A stretch of DNA of 64,000 nucleotides, taken from Ananas comosus (lineage: Eukaryota; Streptophyta; Magnoliopsida; Poales; Bromeliaceae). Shown in pieces: positions 1 to 11,800 of the stretch. Position 1 is the stretch's first letter, and every line of letters starts with the position of its first letter. The position numbers and the translations under genes are program-made. The stretch lies in assembly GCF_001540865.1 (NCBI RefSeq), contig NC_033642.1, positions 2,568,421-2,632,420 of the forward strand, given 5' to 3'. The notes under the pieces are model-generated. The model did not search any database. It worked only from the letters and a program-made list of their open reading frames with translations, and had not been told where the DNA came from.

Positions 1-1503
1 GTCTAATGCCCCTTTATGACATTGGGGTTTTTCATTTTCATACATATTCCAAATTCAATGCCACTTCATGACATTATGTTTTACTATATCAAAGCATATC
101 CCAAGTTCAATGCCCCTTTATGGTAACATATTTTACTAAGTCCAAATATATTCCGAGTCTAATGCCACTTTATGACATTAGATTTTTTATTACATTTAGC
201 ATATGTCCATAATTCATAAGTAAGTGGAAACTTGTCATTTAACTACAAATAGCATGGTTCCAAACACATCAAAAGAGTATCATTCACTAGCATGAATATT
301 ATGCTCATATTCCTCTACTACATAGAGACCAAAACTCATGATGCATGACATATGCCTTTTTAGTATTTTAAAATTCACATATACTCTATCTAACATGAAT
401 ATGAATAAGTTTCTATTTTTAGAACAAGAAAAACAACATAGAAAAAATTTCATCCATTTCGGTGAGGTCAAACACACCAAGGCTCCTCGGAACCCTTCGT
501 TCGCATCGACGAAGGTGCCCACACGTCTCCTAGTTCCCTAGAGAAAATTCTAGGAGGGTTAGACAAAACAAATGAACACCCCACATGTTTAACTCAATAT
601 CAACTCAAAAATAAGGCAAAACTCACATAAAGTGTAGAAAAACCCTCTTAAATTCCAAATGGAGGCTAGATCCCTTCAAATCTACTCCAACGAGTTATTC
701 TACACCTATCAATTATGCCCCAAGAGCTACAAATCAAAAATTTCCAAAATAAACCCTAAATTTCACATTCTAGGATTTCTATACAAAAATCATAAGAATC
801 ATGATTTAGAGAGGAAAAGTAAGCAACTAACCTCTTTAGAAGCTTCAAACAAGGCTTGAATCAACTAGGGTTGAAGATCTCTCCTCCAACAAGCTCCACT
901 CCAAGCTCCAAGCCTTCAACCATGGTAGAGATGCCACCAAGATGCAAAAAGAGGCAAAAAGAGGTGTTAAATCCTCAAAAATTCCAACAAAATGAAAGAA
1001 AAGCAAAGAGAGTAAGAGGAGGGCTTCCCTACCTTTCTCTCCACTGGTCCAAGCTCAGAGAACCTCCAATGGGGTGTGGGGTATATGTAATATTGCTACA
1101 ATAACAAAAACACCCCTCAAAAACAGCTAGATTGTAGTCTGCACTGCGTACTGGTACTATCGGGCAAGAGTACCGGTACCAAACACTGTGCGCGCAAACC
1201 CGAGCCTCGGGTTGACAAAAAACGGCACTTGATACCGGTACAAACCCGATGCTGTACCGGTACCACCTCCCATTCCGGTACAAGCTCAATGCTGTACCGG
1301 TACTCTGCTCTGCAGAGTCCAACCCGAGATCAGCATAAGTTCTTCGCTTTGGAGATCTTAGTGCTAAGTTTTAAACCTCGATTCTCGGCATACGAGCCAT
1401 AGGTCGGAACATTATCAACGATCCTCCAGAAAATCTGAAAAAAAACTCGGAACACAGATCAAACACTCGAACCTCGCAATTGGCAAAGGTCCGGTGTGCT
1501 ACA
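1..1503 (-). mobile_element. LTR-like retrotransposon fragment, reverse orientation
   Basis: No gene is visible here. On the minus strand the block begins TGTAGCACACCGG at 1503, a TG start typical of an LTR, and it continues off the left edge. Positions 1-190 contain about three diverged copies of a unit of roughly 60 bp with the core AATGCCMCTTYATGACATT. Positions 1140-1320 contain repeated GTACCGGTAC palindromes. The short open frames (for example 659-859 and 1029-1322) show no recognisable domain. The second LTR and the internal domain are not in the window, so the superfamily cannot be assigned. Confidence 0.35.
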
Positions 1504-1851
1504 GTATAGCTTTCTTACACTAGATTATTCCGCAAGGTCTATGAACAGTTTCAGATGGAAATATTACAAAATGTGGTTGCAGTAAATGGTGATGAAAATT
1601 TTCTGGCATATATAGATCTTCACATCACTCGAAATGAATCAATTACTGAAATTATTCACTGTTGGAGTACAAAATCCTCTACATCTGCTGGGGCAGAATA
1701 AGAAGCAGATCGCTTCGCTCTTAAACCGATTGGTGGGCGAATTGGACCTATAAGGATATCAACTACGATGACAACAATATTTCATAAGTGTTGGGTCTGC
1801 CTGAAATAGCACAATACAAAACAGACCCAATTTAGGCATATTTTCACCCAA

Positions 1852-1854
<3 letters not shown>

Positions 1855-1900
<46 letters not shown>
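1855..1900. repeat. (AT)n microsatellite
   Basis: This is an uninterrupted AT dinucleotide run of about 45 bases in an otherwise featureless stretch (1504-2090) where I see no gene. Confidence 0.9.
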
Positions 1901-1904
<4 letters not shown>

Positions 1905-2091
1905 CAATTAATTAATAAGCTCCCAACCACATCCCGAATTTTTCGGAATATCAAGATCCCACAGATTTTTTTTTGAGATCCTCTTCCCAAAGAAAAAAAA
2001 ATCCTGTGCAGTCATCATAAGGATTATGCAGATTTGTTGCTCTATAAAAAGCTTGAGAGAGGGACTTGAGGGCAACGGGAACAACCGCACA

Positions 2092-2310
2092 AGAGGAGGC
2101 TTTATCTACATTATATCCATGAATGATACTATGAAGAGAAAGTTAAAAAAAAAAAAAAAGCTCAATGATGAAGAAGTAAAAAAAAAATAGTAAAGAAGAG
2201 GAGGCTTCATCTATACTACATCCATGAATGGAACTGCGAAGAGAAAGTAAAAGAAAAAAAAAGAGAGAAAGCATACTTTGAGGAAGAAGTAAAAAAAAAA
2301 AGTGGAGAAG
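2092..2310. repeat. Tandem duplication, ~107 bp unit, followed by GC-rich block
   Basis: Two diverged copies (about 2092-2198 and 2199-2310) share GAGGAGGCTTYATCTA, ATCCATGAATG and GAAGAGAAAG, and both end in A-rich purine tracts. A GC-rich segment follows at 2370-2650. It is open in several frames on both strands but encodes only low-complexity Pro/Ser/Ala or Arg-rich sequence, so I do not call it a gene. Confidence 0.7.
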
Positions 2311-2692
2311 AAGAGAAAGATTAAAAAAAAGAAATTACAAATTTTCAAAAAAAAAAATATTTATAGTTGACAGGAAGTCGCCGCCGTCGTGTCCATTGCG
2401 CCCGCCACGTCTGCGGCCGCCACCGCCCGCTGTGTCCTCCGCGTCTGGCGCCGCCACGCCTACTAAGCCCGACGCTGCCCAATGCCACTTGAAGCCACCG
2501 TCGTCGTCGTGTCCGCTGTCGTCGCCTCCGATCCTGTTTGGTCCGCCACTGCCGCCGCATTCACTGCTGTCGCCGCCTCAAACCGCTGGTGTTGTCATCG
2601 TGTTTGTAGAGGCTTCATCCACCGCTTCGGGAGTAAAACAAAGCCGCATTCGTCGCTTCGGGAGCAAGAAAAAACATCAAAGGGAAAGGGGT

Positions 2693-3330
2693 CACTACAA
2701 GAAATACAATATTTTGTAGAGACTTTTCTGTAACCAACTAAAAAAACTCCATTGAAGGAAAACTTTTTGTGGGGATTTATATTTTTTTCCCGCAAATTTT
2801 GTTTGCAAATATTTTAAAATTGAAATCGCGGCAATGTCTAGAAAATCGCAATAAATGCGTTAGCCATCTGTGTAGAAGTATAAAAAAATTGCCATAAAAT
2901 ATAAAGATTATTTAACGTGGCGATTATGTTTCATCACAATAGAGCCTTTTATCAGATTTTTTAGAAAATGTAAACAATATCGGCATTTATTTGTGGCGAT
3001 TTCTAATGTATGGCCACAAAATAGTTTATTTTTTGTAACAATATATATTTTTCGCCGCTATTGATTATCGCATCATTTTTTTCACTTGGCGCCAAAGAGT
3101 CTCAGACATTTAACGAGGAATTTTTTAGCTTCGTCACAAAAGGTTCATATTTTATGATATTTTTTAAAATTTTGTCAGAAAAAATAATAATAAGTTTTGT
3201 TGTAAAAATTTTTCGCAGCTATGATCATCGCGCCAATTTTTTAAAATATTTTGTAAGAATTATTTTAAATCTATTACAAAAAATAAATTTTTTTATTTAT
3301 AAGGTTTAGTGGCTAATGTTATAAAGGCTA
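2693..3330 (+). mobile_element. CACTA (En/Spm) transposon terminus, truncated
   Basis: CACTACAAGAAA at 2693 is the canonical CACTA terminal sequence. The following 600 bp are AT-rich with recurring sub-terminal motifs such as TGGCGAT, GCCACAAAA and TCGCGCC in both orientations, as expected of CACTA sub-terminal repeats. No matching inverted end and no transposase are visible, so this is probably a truncated or interrupted copy. The right boundary is approximate. Confidence 0.5.
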
Positions 3331-3410
3331 CTATACTATTAAAGTCTCAGATTTTAAAGAATGATGTAAAATATAGTACTAAAAAAAGGGCTTGATAGTT
3401 GGTATCCGAG

Positions 3411-3566
3411 ACCCTAGAGCAAGTGGCAAAGGGCTTGATGGTTGGTACCCGAGACCCAAGTTCGAATCCTAGTTTATTCACATTTCCAGCTAAGTTTATT
3501 TCTAAATGAAATAAACGAAGCGGGTAGCGTGCTACCTATCTCTCTCTCAAAAAAAAAAAAAAAAAT
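3411..3566 (+). mobile_element. tRNA-derived SINE, copy 1
   Basis: The block has an A-box-like segment (CAAGTGGCAAAGGG), a B box (GTTCGAATCC at about 3470), a unique body containing CTAAATGAAATAAACGAA, a CTATCTCTCTCTC tail and a poly-A run ending near 3565. This is the usual order for a plant SINE with internal Pol III promoters. A fragment of the same A-box region (GGGCTTGATAGTTGGTATCC) sits just upstream at 3388. A second copy is at 18443-18582. Confidence 0.7.
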
Positions 3567-4053
3567 CCTTAGTTGCCCTAGTCAAAAGAGAACGAAAACC
3601 CTTTATCCCAAGTCCCAACCCATTCATGCACCCACCGCACGCATGCCACTGCGACCTCCTCCCCGGCCGCGACCTCTTCCTCGGCCGGTGAAGCATCGTG
3701 TCGCGTCCTAATCGTCTTGGTGGCTATTTCGGTAACATCGCTCTCTCATTCCTCTTCCGTCAATCCTTTCTCTTCCTCATCAAATCCATTTTTAATCTTT
3801 TGCCCTCTTATCCTCACATCCATTTTTAGGATTTCAAGGATCTTCTTTCACTCTCTAGGTTTCTAACCTCTTTGTAAGATAAAATTTGATAATAATTAGG
3901 GTTTTCATCTTTTTTTTCTTTCTACCTACCTAAGTATGTAACAATTTATGATAATATTTTAATTATTGTTTCATATTTTTTCTTTAATTTTTTCTACATT
4001 AAAGTGGGATAAATTTAATAATTATATATCTTAATTAACTGAAATATTATCTA

Positions 4054-4082
4054 CCCGCAATAAAGCGCGGGCCCTACACTAG
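4054..4082 (+). mobile_element. Helitron 3' terminus
   Basis: A short hairpin (CCCGC at 4054-4058, GCGGG at 4067-4071, 8-base loop) is followed after 7 bases by CTAG at 4079-4082 and then by T. A hairpin followed by CTRR inserted before T is the diagnostic Helitron 3' end. The same stem and terminus recur at 58670-58699. The 5' TC end of this copy was not found, so its extent upstream is unknown; 3570-4050 (GC-rich 3600-3720, then AT-rich) may belong to it. Confidence 0.6.
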
Positions 4083-4127
4083 TTATAATATGCTGACAAT
4101 GTTCGACATAAATTTTAATACTAAACT

Positions 4128-4425
4128 AAAATTCAATTGCAAACTAGCATTTTAAATTTATAATTTATTAAATTCAATGCATTTATCTAGACTTTTTACC
4201 ACTAAAATTTTTAGTCTCATAATATAAATCTAATATTAAATTTAAAATTTTAATAGTATAAAATTTGAAAAAAATTCTTATTTTGGATAAGGTGAAGTAA
4301 AATTCAATTGTAAACTCACATTTTGAATTTATAATTTATTGAATTCAATATATAGATTCAAAGCTTTTACCACTAAAATTTTTAGTTTCATAATATAAAT
4401 TTAATGTTAAATTTAAAAATTTTAA
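4128..4425. repeat. AT-rich tandem duplication, 171 bp period
   Basis: Two copies begin AAAATTCAATTGYAAACT at 4128 and 4299 and both continue into ACCACTAAAATTTTTAGT and a TTAAATTTA-rich end. There is no coding potential. Confidence 0.7.
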
Positions 4426-4604
4426 GTCTACCTATAAATAAAGAATTTTTAGAGTTTCTTATAATTGATAATCTTTTCATCTTCCAAATAATAAATGAGA
4501 AAGAAAAAAATAATTAATCATATTTTTATAAGTAACGGAAGAAGGAAAGTGGAAGAGCCTATATTTTCCTATATTTTAAATTCAAAAAATAATTTAAATA
4601 CGAC

Positions 4605-4753
4605 GGCGATCGTACTCATAATAGTATAGTAGCCGGACCCTATATATATATAAATATAGGGTTCGGCTACTATACTCTTATGAGTACGATCGCCCTCGTA
4701 CTCATAACTCGTTTTCGATGATAGAGCTTCCGAATCGACGATCCATACCGTTN
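4605..4753. mobile_element. Fold-back MITE termini (family also at 8856 and 33403), truncated at an N
   Basis: Two copies of the terminal sequence (CTACTATACTCTTATGAGTA) face each other across an AT run at 4640-4660. The right-hand arm continues with GATGATAGAGCTTCCGAATC and stops at the unresolved base 4753. The same terminal sequence marks a full-length element at 8856-9396. Confidence 0.55.
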
Positions 4754-4976
4754 AAAATATCATGATAAAAGACAAAAGATCATGGGGTACATTTTTAAGT
4801 AATTAAGCAAATAAACAAAGTACTGCACCCATTTTTCTTGCTGTGTTCTTTCTTGCCCCCGAGGCAAGAATGTTGTGGGTTTCGATCCTTGTCTTTGACA
4901 GTGGTGGAGGCTCGGGCGACTAGCGGCAAACACGGAGGCTTGGGTCGTTGACGATCGACACAGAAGCGGCAGTGGA

Positions 4977-5095
4977 TCAAGCGGCTCGGGCAGTGTTTGG
5001 CTTGGGCTTAGCGACCCAAGCGGAAACGGCGNAGCGGGTCGAGCGGCTCAGGCGGCGTTCGGCTTGGGCTTAGCGGCCCGAGCGGAAATGACAGG
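4977..5095. repeat. GC-rich tandem duplication with N
   Basis: Two copies of roughly 60 bp share GCGGCTCRGGC and TTGGCTTGGGCTTAGCG and are separated by unresolved base 5032. The adjacent 5100-5240 is a GGCGACGAC-type low-complexity minisatellite. Frames through it give only Gly/Asp-rich sequence. Confidence 0.6.
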
Positions 5096-5439
5096 GGATG
5101 CAGAAGTGATGGTGGCTGACAGCGGCTTGGGTGGCGACGACAGGGTACGTGGTGGACGCGGCGGCGACGATGGCGAACATGGGGGACGCGACGGCGGCGA
5201 CGACAACGGACATGGGGGATGCGGGCGACGGCGGCTTACCTCTGTATATATATATATAGCTTCCATCTTCTTCTTCTTCACTTTTTTTATTTATTATTAT
5301 TATTGTTATTATTTTAATGCAATGTGCAACTTGGGTGTGAACGATCCCCCTCTCGCACCGCCCCCCGAGCTATTTATAGAGCTTTGGAGGGGGTATATTT
5401 GCTAGATCCAAAGATCTCTTAGAGGTTTGTTGGTGGGAT

Positions 5440-5760
5440 GGCATAAATTTTGTAGAGAGAGAAAGAGAGAAATAGAGAGAGGGGAAGAGAGAAAGAGAGA
5501 AAGAGAGAGAGAGAGTAAGAGAGAGAGATGGGAGCGATCGGTTCAGGAGAGAGAGGGATGTAAAGAGACGGTGCACGAGAGACAGAAGGAGAGAGAGGGA
5601 CGTTCAGTTTACGAGGGAGAAAAAGGGAGTGGCGTTCGGTTCAGGAAGGTAGAGAGAGTGGTAGGGAGGAGGAGAGAGATGAGGTGTGGTCGGTTTAAGG
5701 AAAGGGTTTGGGGAGGTGAGGTCGGTTCAGGGAAAGGGTTTAGGGAGAGAGGTTGGGAAC
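5440..5760. repeat. GA-rich low-complexity tract
   Basis: A polypurine (GAGA)n tract is strongest at 5455-5530. It creates a 113-codon frame of Arg/Glu/Lys on the + strand and a Ser/Leu frame on the other. I regard neither as a gene. Two CACGTG-containing motifs follow at about 5773 and 5800. Confidence 0.7.
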
Positions 5761-6617
5761 GTCCCTAAATGCCACGTGTAGCAGAACATCTTCCTGAACG
5801 CCACGTGGATCGAACGTTTTCTCAATTTAAATAGTGTAAGATAAGTATATAATTTGAATATAAAGCTTTCTTTTACACCATAAATTTGAATCTCAAATTA
5901 AATCAATATAAGCTTATGAAAGGGCGATAAACATCCACAAAATAAAGTACCAGACCAGATAAATACGGGGAAATATTGAAAGAATACCTTAGAAATCACA
6001 GACGCGTAGACCCGGACAAAATCAAACACACCAACATGCAGAGAGAAAAGTATAAGAGTAAGTATAGGAGGGCTAAAAAAAGGAGGGGATAGGGAAATAA
6101 TGAAGCACGCGAATGTTGTTTTTACCTATCGATCTGCTGTAATACTTAAGAGTACCGCAAGGCAAGAACGACAGAGCAACAGCGCTCGAAAACAGGCGAT
6201 AAAAACCAGAAGAAATCAGGGAAAAAGACAGGCAGAAAAACAACGAAAAGCAAGAGCTAGATGCCTAGAGACCAAACCATCCAAACCTCATGTCTCTTTT
6301 TTTATATATCATCATAGCCTAAAAAAAAAATAAAAAAAGAATAAAGAAAAATGAGAACACAGCAGCAAGAAGGGTGCTAAAAGAGGTCCCAATCCCAACA
6401 CCCAAAAAATCCACATAAAACACAACCAATTATAATAACTTCAAATTATAAATTCATATTTTGAATTTAACATTCAATTAAGATTACAAATTATAATTTA
6501 TTTAATTAAACAATTTAAATTTGAATCCATAACAAATATTATTAGTGATTTTGTAAATTCATATTTTGAATTTAACATTCAATTATGATTTTCACAACAA
6601 ATATTATTAATGATGTG

Positions 6618-6790
6618 AAGGATATTTTGATAATTATGTAAGTACATACAAAAATAATGATGAGACAAGGATATTTTGATAACTATGCAAGTACCGAAAA
6701 AAAAAGAAGTGAGACGAAATCAACAAAGATATTTGCTAATTATGCAAGTATCGACAAAAAGAGTGATGAGACGAAACCAATAAAAATATA
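6618..6790. repeat. Short tandem repeat, three diverged copies
   Basis: Copies begin at 6618, 6667 and 6724 with the core ARRGATATTTTGATAAYTATG followed by CAAGTA and GATGAGAC. The rest of 5830-7050 is AT-rich and shows no gene. Confidence 0.6.
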
Positions 6791-7056
6791 GTCAGTTGCG
6801 CTTATACATGCGGATTCACGCATCGCTCCCCAATACAACGAACAGCGAGTGTTGTATGTTTTTACATATAAATTTTTTTGATCAATTTTATAAATATTTA
6901 AACTGCATTTATAAATTGTAGAAAATAATTATTTTTACAAAATTACAAAATTAATAATTTTTTTTTATTAAAAAAGGTCTTAAATTTTGAGTATAATAAA
7001 AATCTGACCTTCTCGATTGAGGGCTTTGAGACTGGAAGGCAACTAAACTGGGCCAA

Positions 7057-8824
7057 ATGTGGGTCGCCGTCCCCAGAACCCTCGCCCTCTGCCCCATTAC
7101 TCCACCAAACCCTAGCTCCTTCTCCTCCCCCTCGTTTTCTCCTCTCGTCTTCTCCGCCCCCTCATCCTTTGCTCCTACTCCTCCTCCTCCTCCTCTGCGC
7201 GCTTCATCCTCGCCGCGCATATCCCCAACCCATCCTTCGCCGCCGCGGCGGGCTCCTGGGGAATCCGGGGCCGGCGCCGGCGAAGACTCCCGGCGGCAGC
7301 ACAAGGCCCTCCTCGTCGAGACCTTCCACCAGAGCAGCACCCTCAGGGCGTTGCTCCGGCAGCTGTCAAGAAAGGGTTCGGACCCGCTTCGGATGTTAAG
7401 GAGAGATGGGGACTGGACGAGTGATCAGCTGTGGGCCGCCGTCGCCTTCCTCGCAGAGAGCGGACGGAGCGGGGAGGCTCTCCAGGTTGGGAATCTTGAT
7501 CCCTTGGGAATTTACTTTGGTGGAAAGAGAATTTTCGGTTTGCTCTTTGATTTTTCTGCTGGATTCTTCATTTCTTATCATGTTCTTGATCATAATTGAT
7601 TACAGTAGTTGGTGAGTTGGCTTGTTTGATCCATTAATTGAGTACTTGATTGTAACAATGATAGAATCAGTAAATCTTAAACAATGAAACATCAAAATTT
7701 AGGTGATTCTTTGTGACTCCAATGTAAGGCCTGTCTTCCTAAGTAGTCTAAGGTAAAAACATATCGAACTTACTTGAACTATTGACCATTTTGAACTTAC
7801 TACCTGATCTTTCAAAAATTTGATTTTACCACCCAACCTTTCAATTTGAGCCGGTCAACGACACTTTCATTTCAAAATTTAAACTGATTTCCTATTTTAA
7901 TGAACTTCTTATGCGAAAATTGTATGAACTATCATAACTTAACCTGTAAAGATAAACGGCGCATTCAAATTGTAAAGTCAAAGTGCCGTTAACTGACTCA
8001 AATCAAACAAATTGAAAGGTTGGATAGTAAAATCAAAATTTTGAAAGGTCAGATAGTGGATTAAAATGGTTTGTAGTTCAGATAAGTTTTGTACCTTTTT
8101 ACCGAAATCAAATGAACCTTCTGGAAAAGGGCACTACTTTAGTGTATCTATAGCAATCTCCATCATTTTACTCACTTGCCATCCAAATTATTAACTATTG
8201 TTGAGACCTAACACGAACCGGCTGATTGGAGCATTACATGTTTAATGATTAAAGATCATGCATTAATTCAATAATTACTAGACACAAGTATTGGATGGCT
8301 GAATTTCAGATATTTTGGTTTAGAGGCTGAAAGAGATAAGCCGGAACTATTCTAGAAGGCATGCGGGAGGATTTGCAAAAGATGAGTGGGAACTGGTTTT
8401 ACAACCGAATAGAGACCATTATAGTTTGTCATATAAAAGCATGAAAGTTTAACACATATGGATCCTTGCAACTACAGCGAGAACTGAGACGGTAGTCCAT
8501 GAAAGGTCAATGAGCCTACATTTTGTTCTATTACACTGTTGGCTCATTCTTTGATGCCAAGATGTGGCTCAAGGAGGGGTATTTGCTACAATCACCTCCA
8601 TATCATACCAGTGTTTGAAAATGTGCAAGCCGCAAAAAGGCGCAAAGGCTTTCTGGAGCCTATGCGCTCCGCGGTGCGCCTCAAGAAGGTGAGGCGCATA
8701 TCTAATAAAAATAAAACACCCTTAATAAGCTTAGTTTAAATGGATGTTTTACGTTAAAAAATTTCCAAAATAGCCATACAAACCATAAAAAGACAAAGAA
8801 ATCACATGTATAGATATTCTCAAA

Positions 8825-8859
<35 letters not shown>

Positions 8860-11800
8860 TAGGCTACTATACTCTTATGAGTATAGAACCCTTCCATAAG
8901 TTGTTTTCGATGATGGAGCTTCTGAATCGGTGATCCACTCCGTTAAATATAATCTAGAGTATTTGAAACTTCTAAAAAATAAATTTCGTAATTTTTCAAA
9001 ATCATAATAAAGTCCATCAAGTGGGCATAAAATGAACGGTCAAAATCGAACGACATCCTAAAAATGGATGATCTGATCCTTAAATTTAAGATCGGAGTTA
9101 TTGATCTTTATATAGATAGTGCATAGAATTTTCTATAAAAAATTCAGCTGATTCCGATTCTTTTACACCGTTAAACTAGCAAGTATTCCATATCGGTCGT
9201 TAAAAATTGTCAATTTTGAGATCTTTTGATCGCTAGGTAAATGATGTCAAAAAATTATAAAATTTGATTTCTAGAAGTTTTAAATGCTCTAGATAACGTT
9301 TGACGGTATGGATCGTCGATTCGGAAGCTCTATCATCGAAAACGACTTATGAGTGCGAAGGCGATCTTGCTCATAAGAGTATAGCAGCTGGACTCTCTCT
9401 CTCTCTATATGTATTATGTCTCAACTTTCAACTTAAAAGTGCTTGGTGTTGCTTCTTGCCATTGCAAGGTGGAAAAGAGAATGACCAAGAGAAAAAGAGA
9501 AGAAAGAAAGCATTCAAATTAGGATAGTTTTTCAATTCCTTAATATTTTAGAATATATTGAAAAAATCCAAGACCCGAAAACCCAAAAATCCAAACTCTA
9601 GACCCATTAAACGTAAATATCAGGAGACGCGTCTGAGACGCGTGCCTTGCTCCCTGAGGCGCTGAGGGCCGTGTCTCGCGCTAGGCGCTGAGGCGCGCCT
9701 TTTCAAGCACTGGATCAGACACAGATTAGTGCCTATTAGGATGCAGCCTTTTCATTATTAGATTAGGATTATTTTACTTAAATTAGGTTAGGGAGGTTAT
9801 GTTTAGTTTTGGAAGAATTTCTGTTAGAAACTTTCCTTGTCAATTTTTTTTATCCTTATCATATTAGGACGCCCAATTGAATAAGAGGCCTTAGAGGCTT
9901 ATGAAGGGTAAAGTATATCATATGTGTCACTGAATTTTTGGTGAAATCTCATTTATCTCAATCAATTTTAATTTGTTTCAATCAAGATTTTCAACTTTAA
10001 TTTCTATTTTAATCAGGTTATTTCATAAGAATTAATTTTTCTAATGAAGTAATAATGTTAGCCACTGATTCAGTTACTAAGAAATGGTTGCTAGTAATTT
10101 CAACTCTATATTATGTCAAAATTATTATTCAACTAATATATAATCTCGAAGAGGTGATTTAGACAATTAAATTAGCCGTCGAATCATCTTTAGAGAAAAT
10201 TTTCATTATATCATCCTTGAAAATAATGTTAACTAAATTGGCTATCACTCTGTTGTTTTGTTTGAAATTACGCAGAATATTATAAAGTGACCTGAATGAA
10301 ATAGAAATTAAAGGTGAATAACTTAATTGAGAGAAATTGAAGTTTGGTGACCTAAATGAATATTTACCTATGGTTCAATGACCTATCATGTAATTCATGG
10401 GACTTAGTAAAGCACCTTTGTAGCATGAGGATTATTCAATTATAAACTCATAGTTCTCTTGGAGTGATATCTTGCACAAGAAGACTTCTAGCTTAGGCTA
10501 GGTTAGAAGAGGAGGCTTCCTCTCCTTCTTGTTGCATATGAGTGCTTGTTAAGGTGTTAGCCCATAAGAGGAAAATAGATGGGGATATCAATCTCCTTTA
10601 CTTGATCTCAAAATTGCTAATCAAAAGAAAAACATTGTCTATAACAAAATGAAAGTGAAAATAAACTCAGAAAAAAAAGAAATCATTAGTGGACTGCATT
10701 TGCAAGAGGCTAGCTATGCATATACAATCACAAACATATCTCGTTGCAAACTATGTTGGGGAGCAATGGATGAGTGATGTAAAAGCGCATAGCTAACATA
10801 TGTACTAAAGGATCACTATGTTGGTGTTTGATTTTATGTAAAATAGGCCTGAAAATGTTTTCGGGCCAAAAAGGAGTTTTCTAGTGTTTGCTTTCACATA
10901 AACATACGTATTTTCGGGAAAAGAGTTGGTTTTTTTGCTTTCTGAATGTTTTTAATGTTCAAATTGAAATTTGAAAGCGCCTATCTACCTTGATCTCTCT
11001 TGCTCTCATGCTTTTTTTTTCCCCTCTTTCCTCCAAAACAAACACGTTTGCCTCAAAAACCATTCTTATTTTATGCGAAACCAAATACGACTAAGTACTT
11101 TCTTTCCATCGAAAATCATTTTTTTCTTGAAAACTATTTTTAATAGTTTTATGTGGAACCAAACGACACTAGATGTTTGTCCCACCACTTGCTGGCCATG
11201 CTATGTAGTGCCAGGTCTTTTGGCAACTTCTTTACATTGTACTAGAAGTCTTGGAGGATTGCCAGCAATTGTCGTATGATGTCTTGTGATGCTTAATGTT
11301 TTGCAGCTTGTTCAGTGCCAAGTAGCATGCTTGCAAAACAATTTTTTCTGTATTCTAACTTCAAAACTTCGTGGGAAAGAAATTCATTATCTTAGTATGT
11401 GAGTCATGTGATGCTGGTAATAAACCTAAATACATAAATGGCTAAGAATTTTTGTCTTCCACCAGAATTTATACTTGTTTTAATTTAATTTTAGTTGTTA
11501 AAATTGATTAGGAATATAACTTTCAGAAACTTGCCATTCTTTCTTCTTGTGGCAGACTGGCAGCCATAATTTATCACAAACACTTGTTGTTCGCACACAT
11601 AAAAATGAGAAAGAAAGGAGTGGGTATAAATAGAAATGTTTGGTTTAGTTGCAACTTTATGTTCTATTGTAGATTGATCACTTGGATTGGACTAGCACTC
11701 AACAACTTGCAGCCTGGTTTAGTTGCAATTTTATGTGCCCTTGCGCCTAGTTAACTGACGAGTGTCATTTGATTGATTTGCTGCAAGTTTGTCAGCTTAC

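Noticed and set aside
3411..3566. tRNA gene suggested by the B box GTTCGAATCC
   Set aside because: It lacks a cloverleaf and is followed by a SINE body and tail, with a second copy elsewhere.
5427..5768. 113-codon Arg/Glu-rich frame
   Set aside because: It is wholly generated by a GAGA microsatellite and has no homology-like structure.
6100..6333. 77-codon Lys/Arg-rich frame
   Set aside because: It is an A-rich low-complexity stretch without domain or conserved start context.
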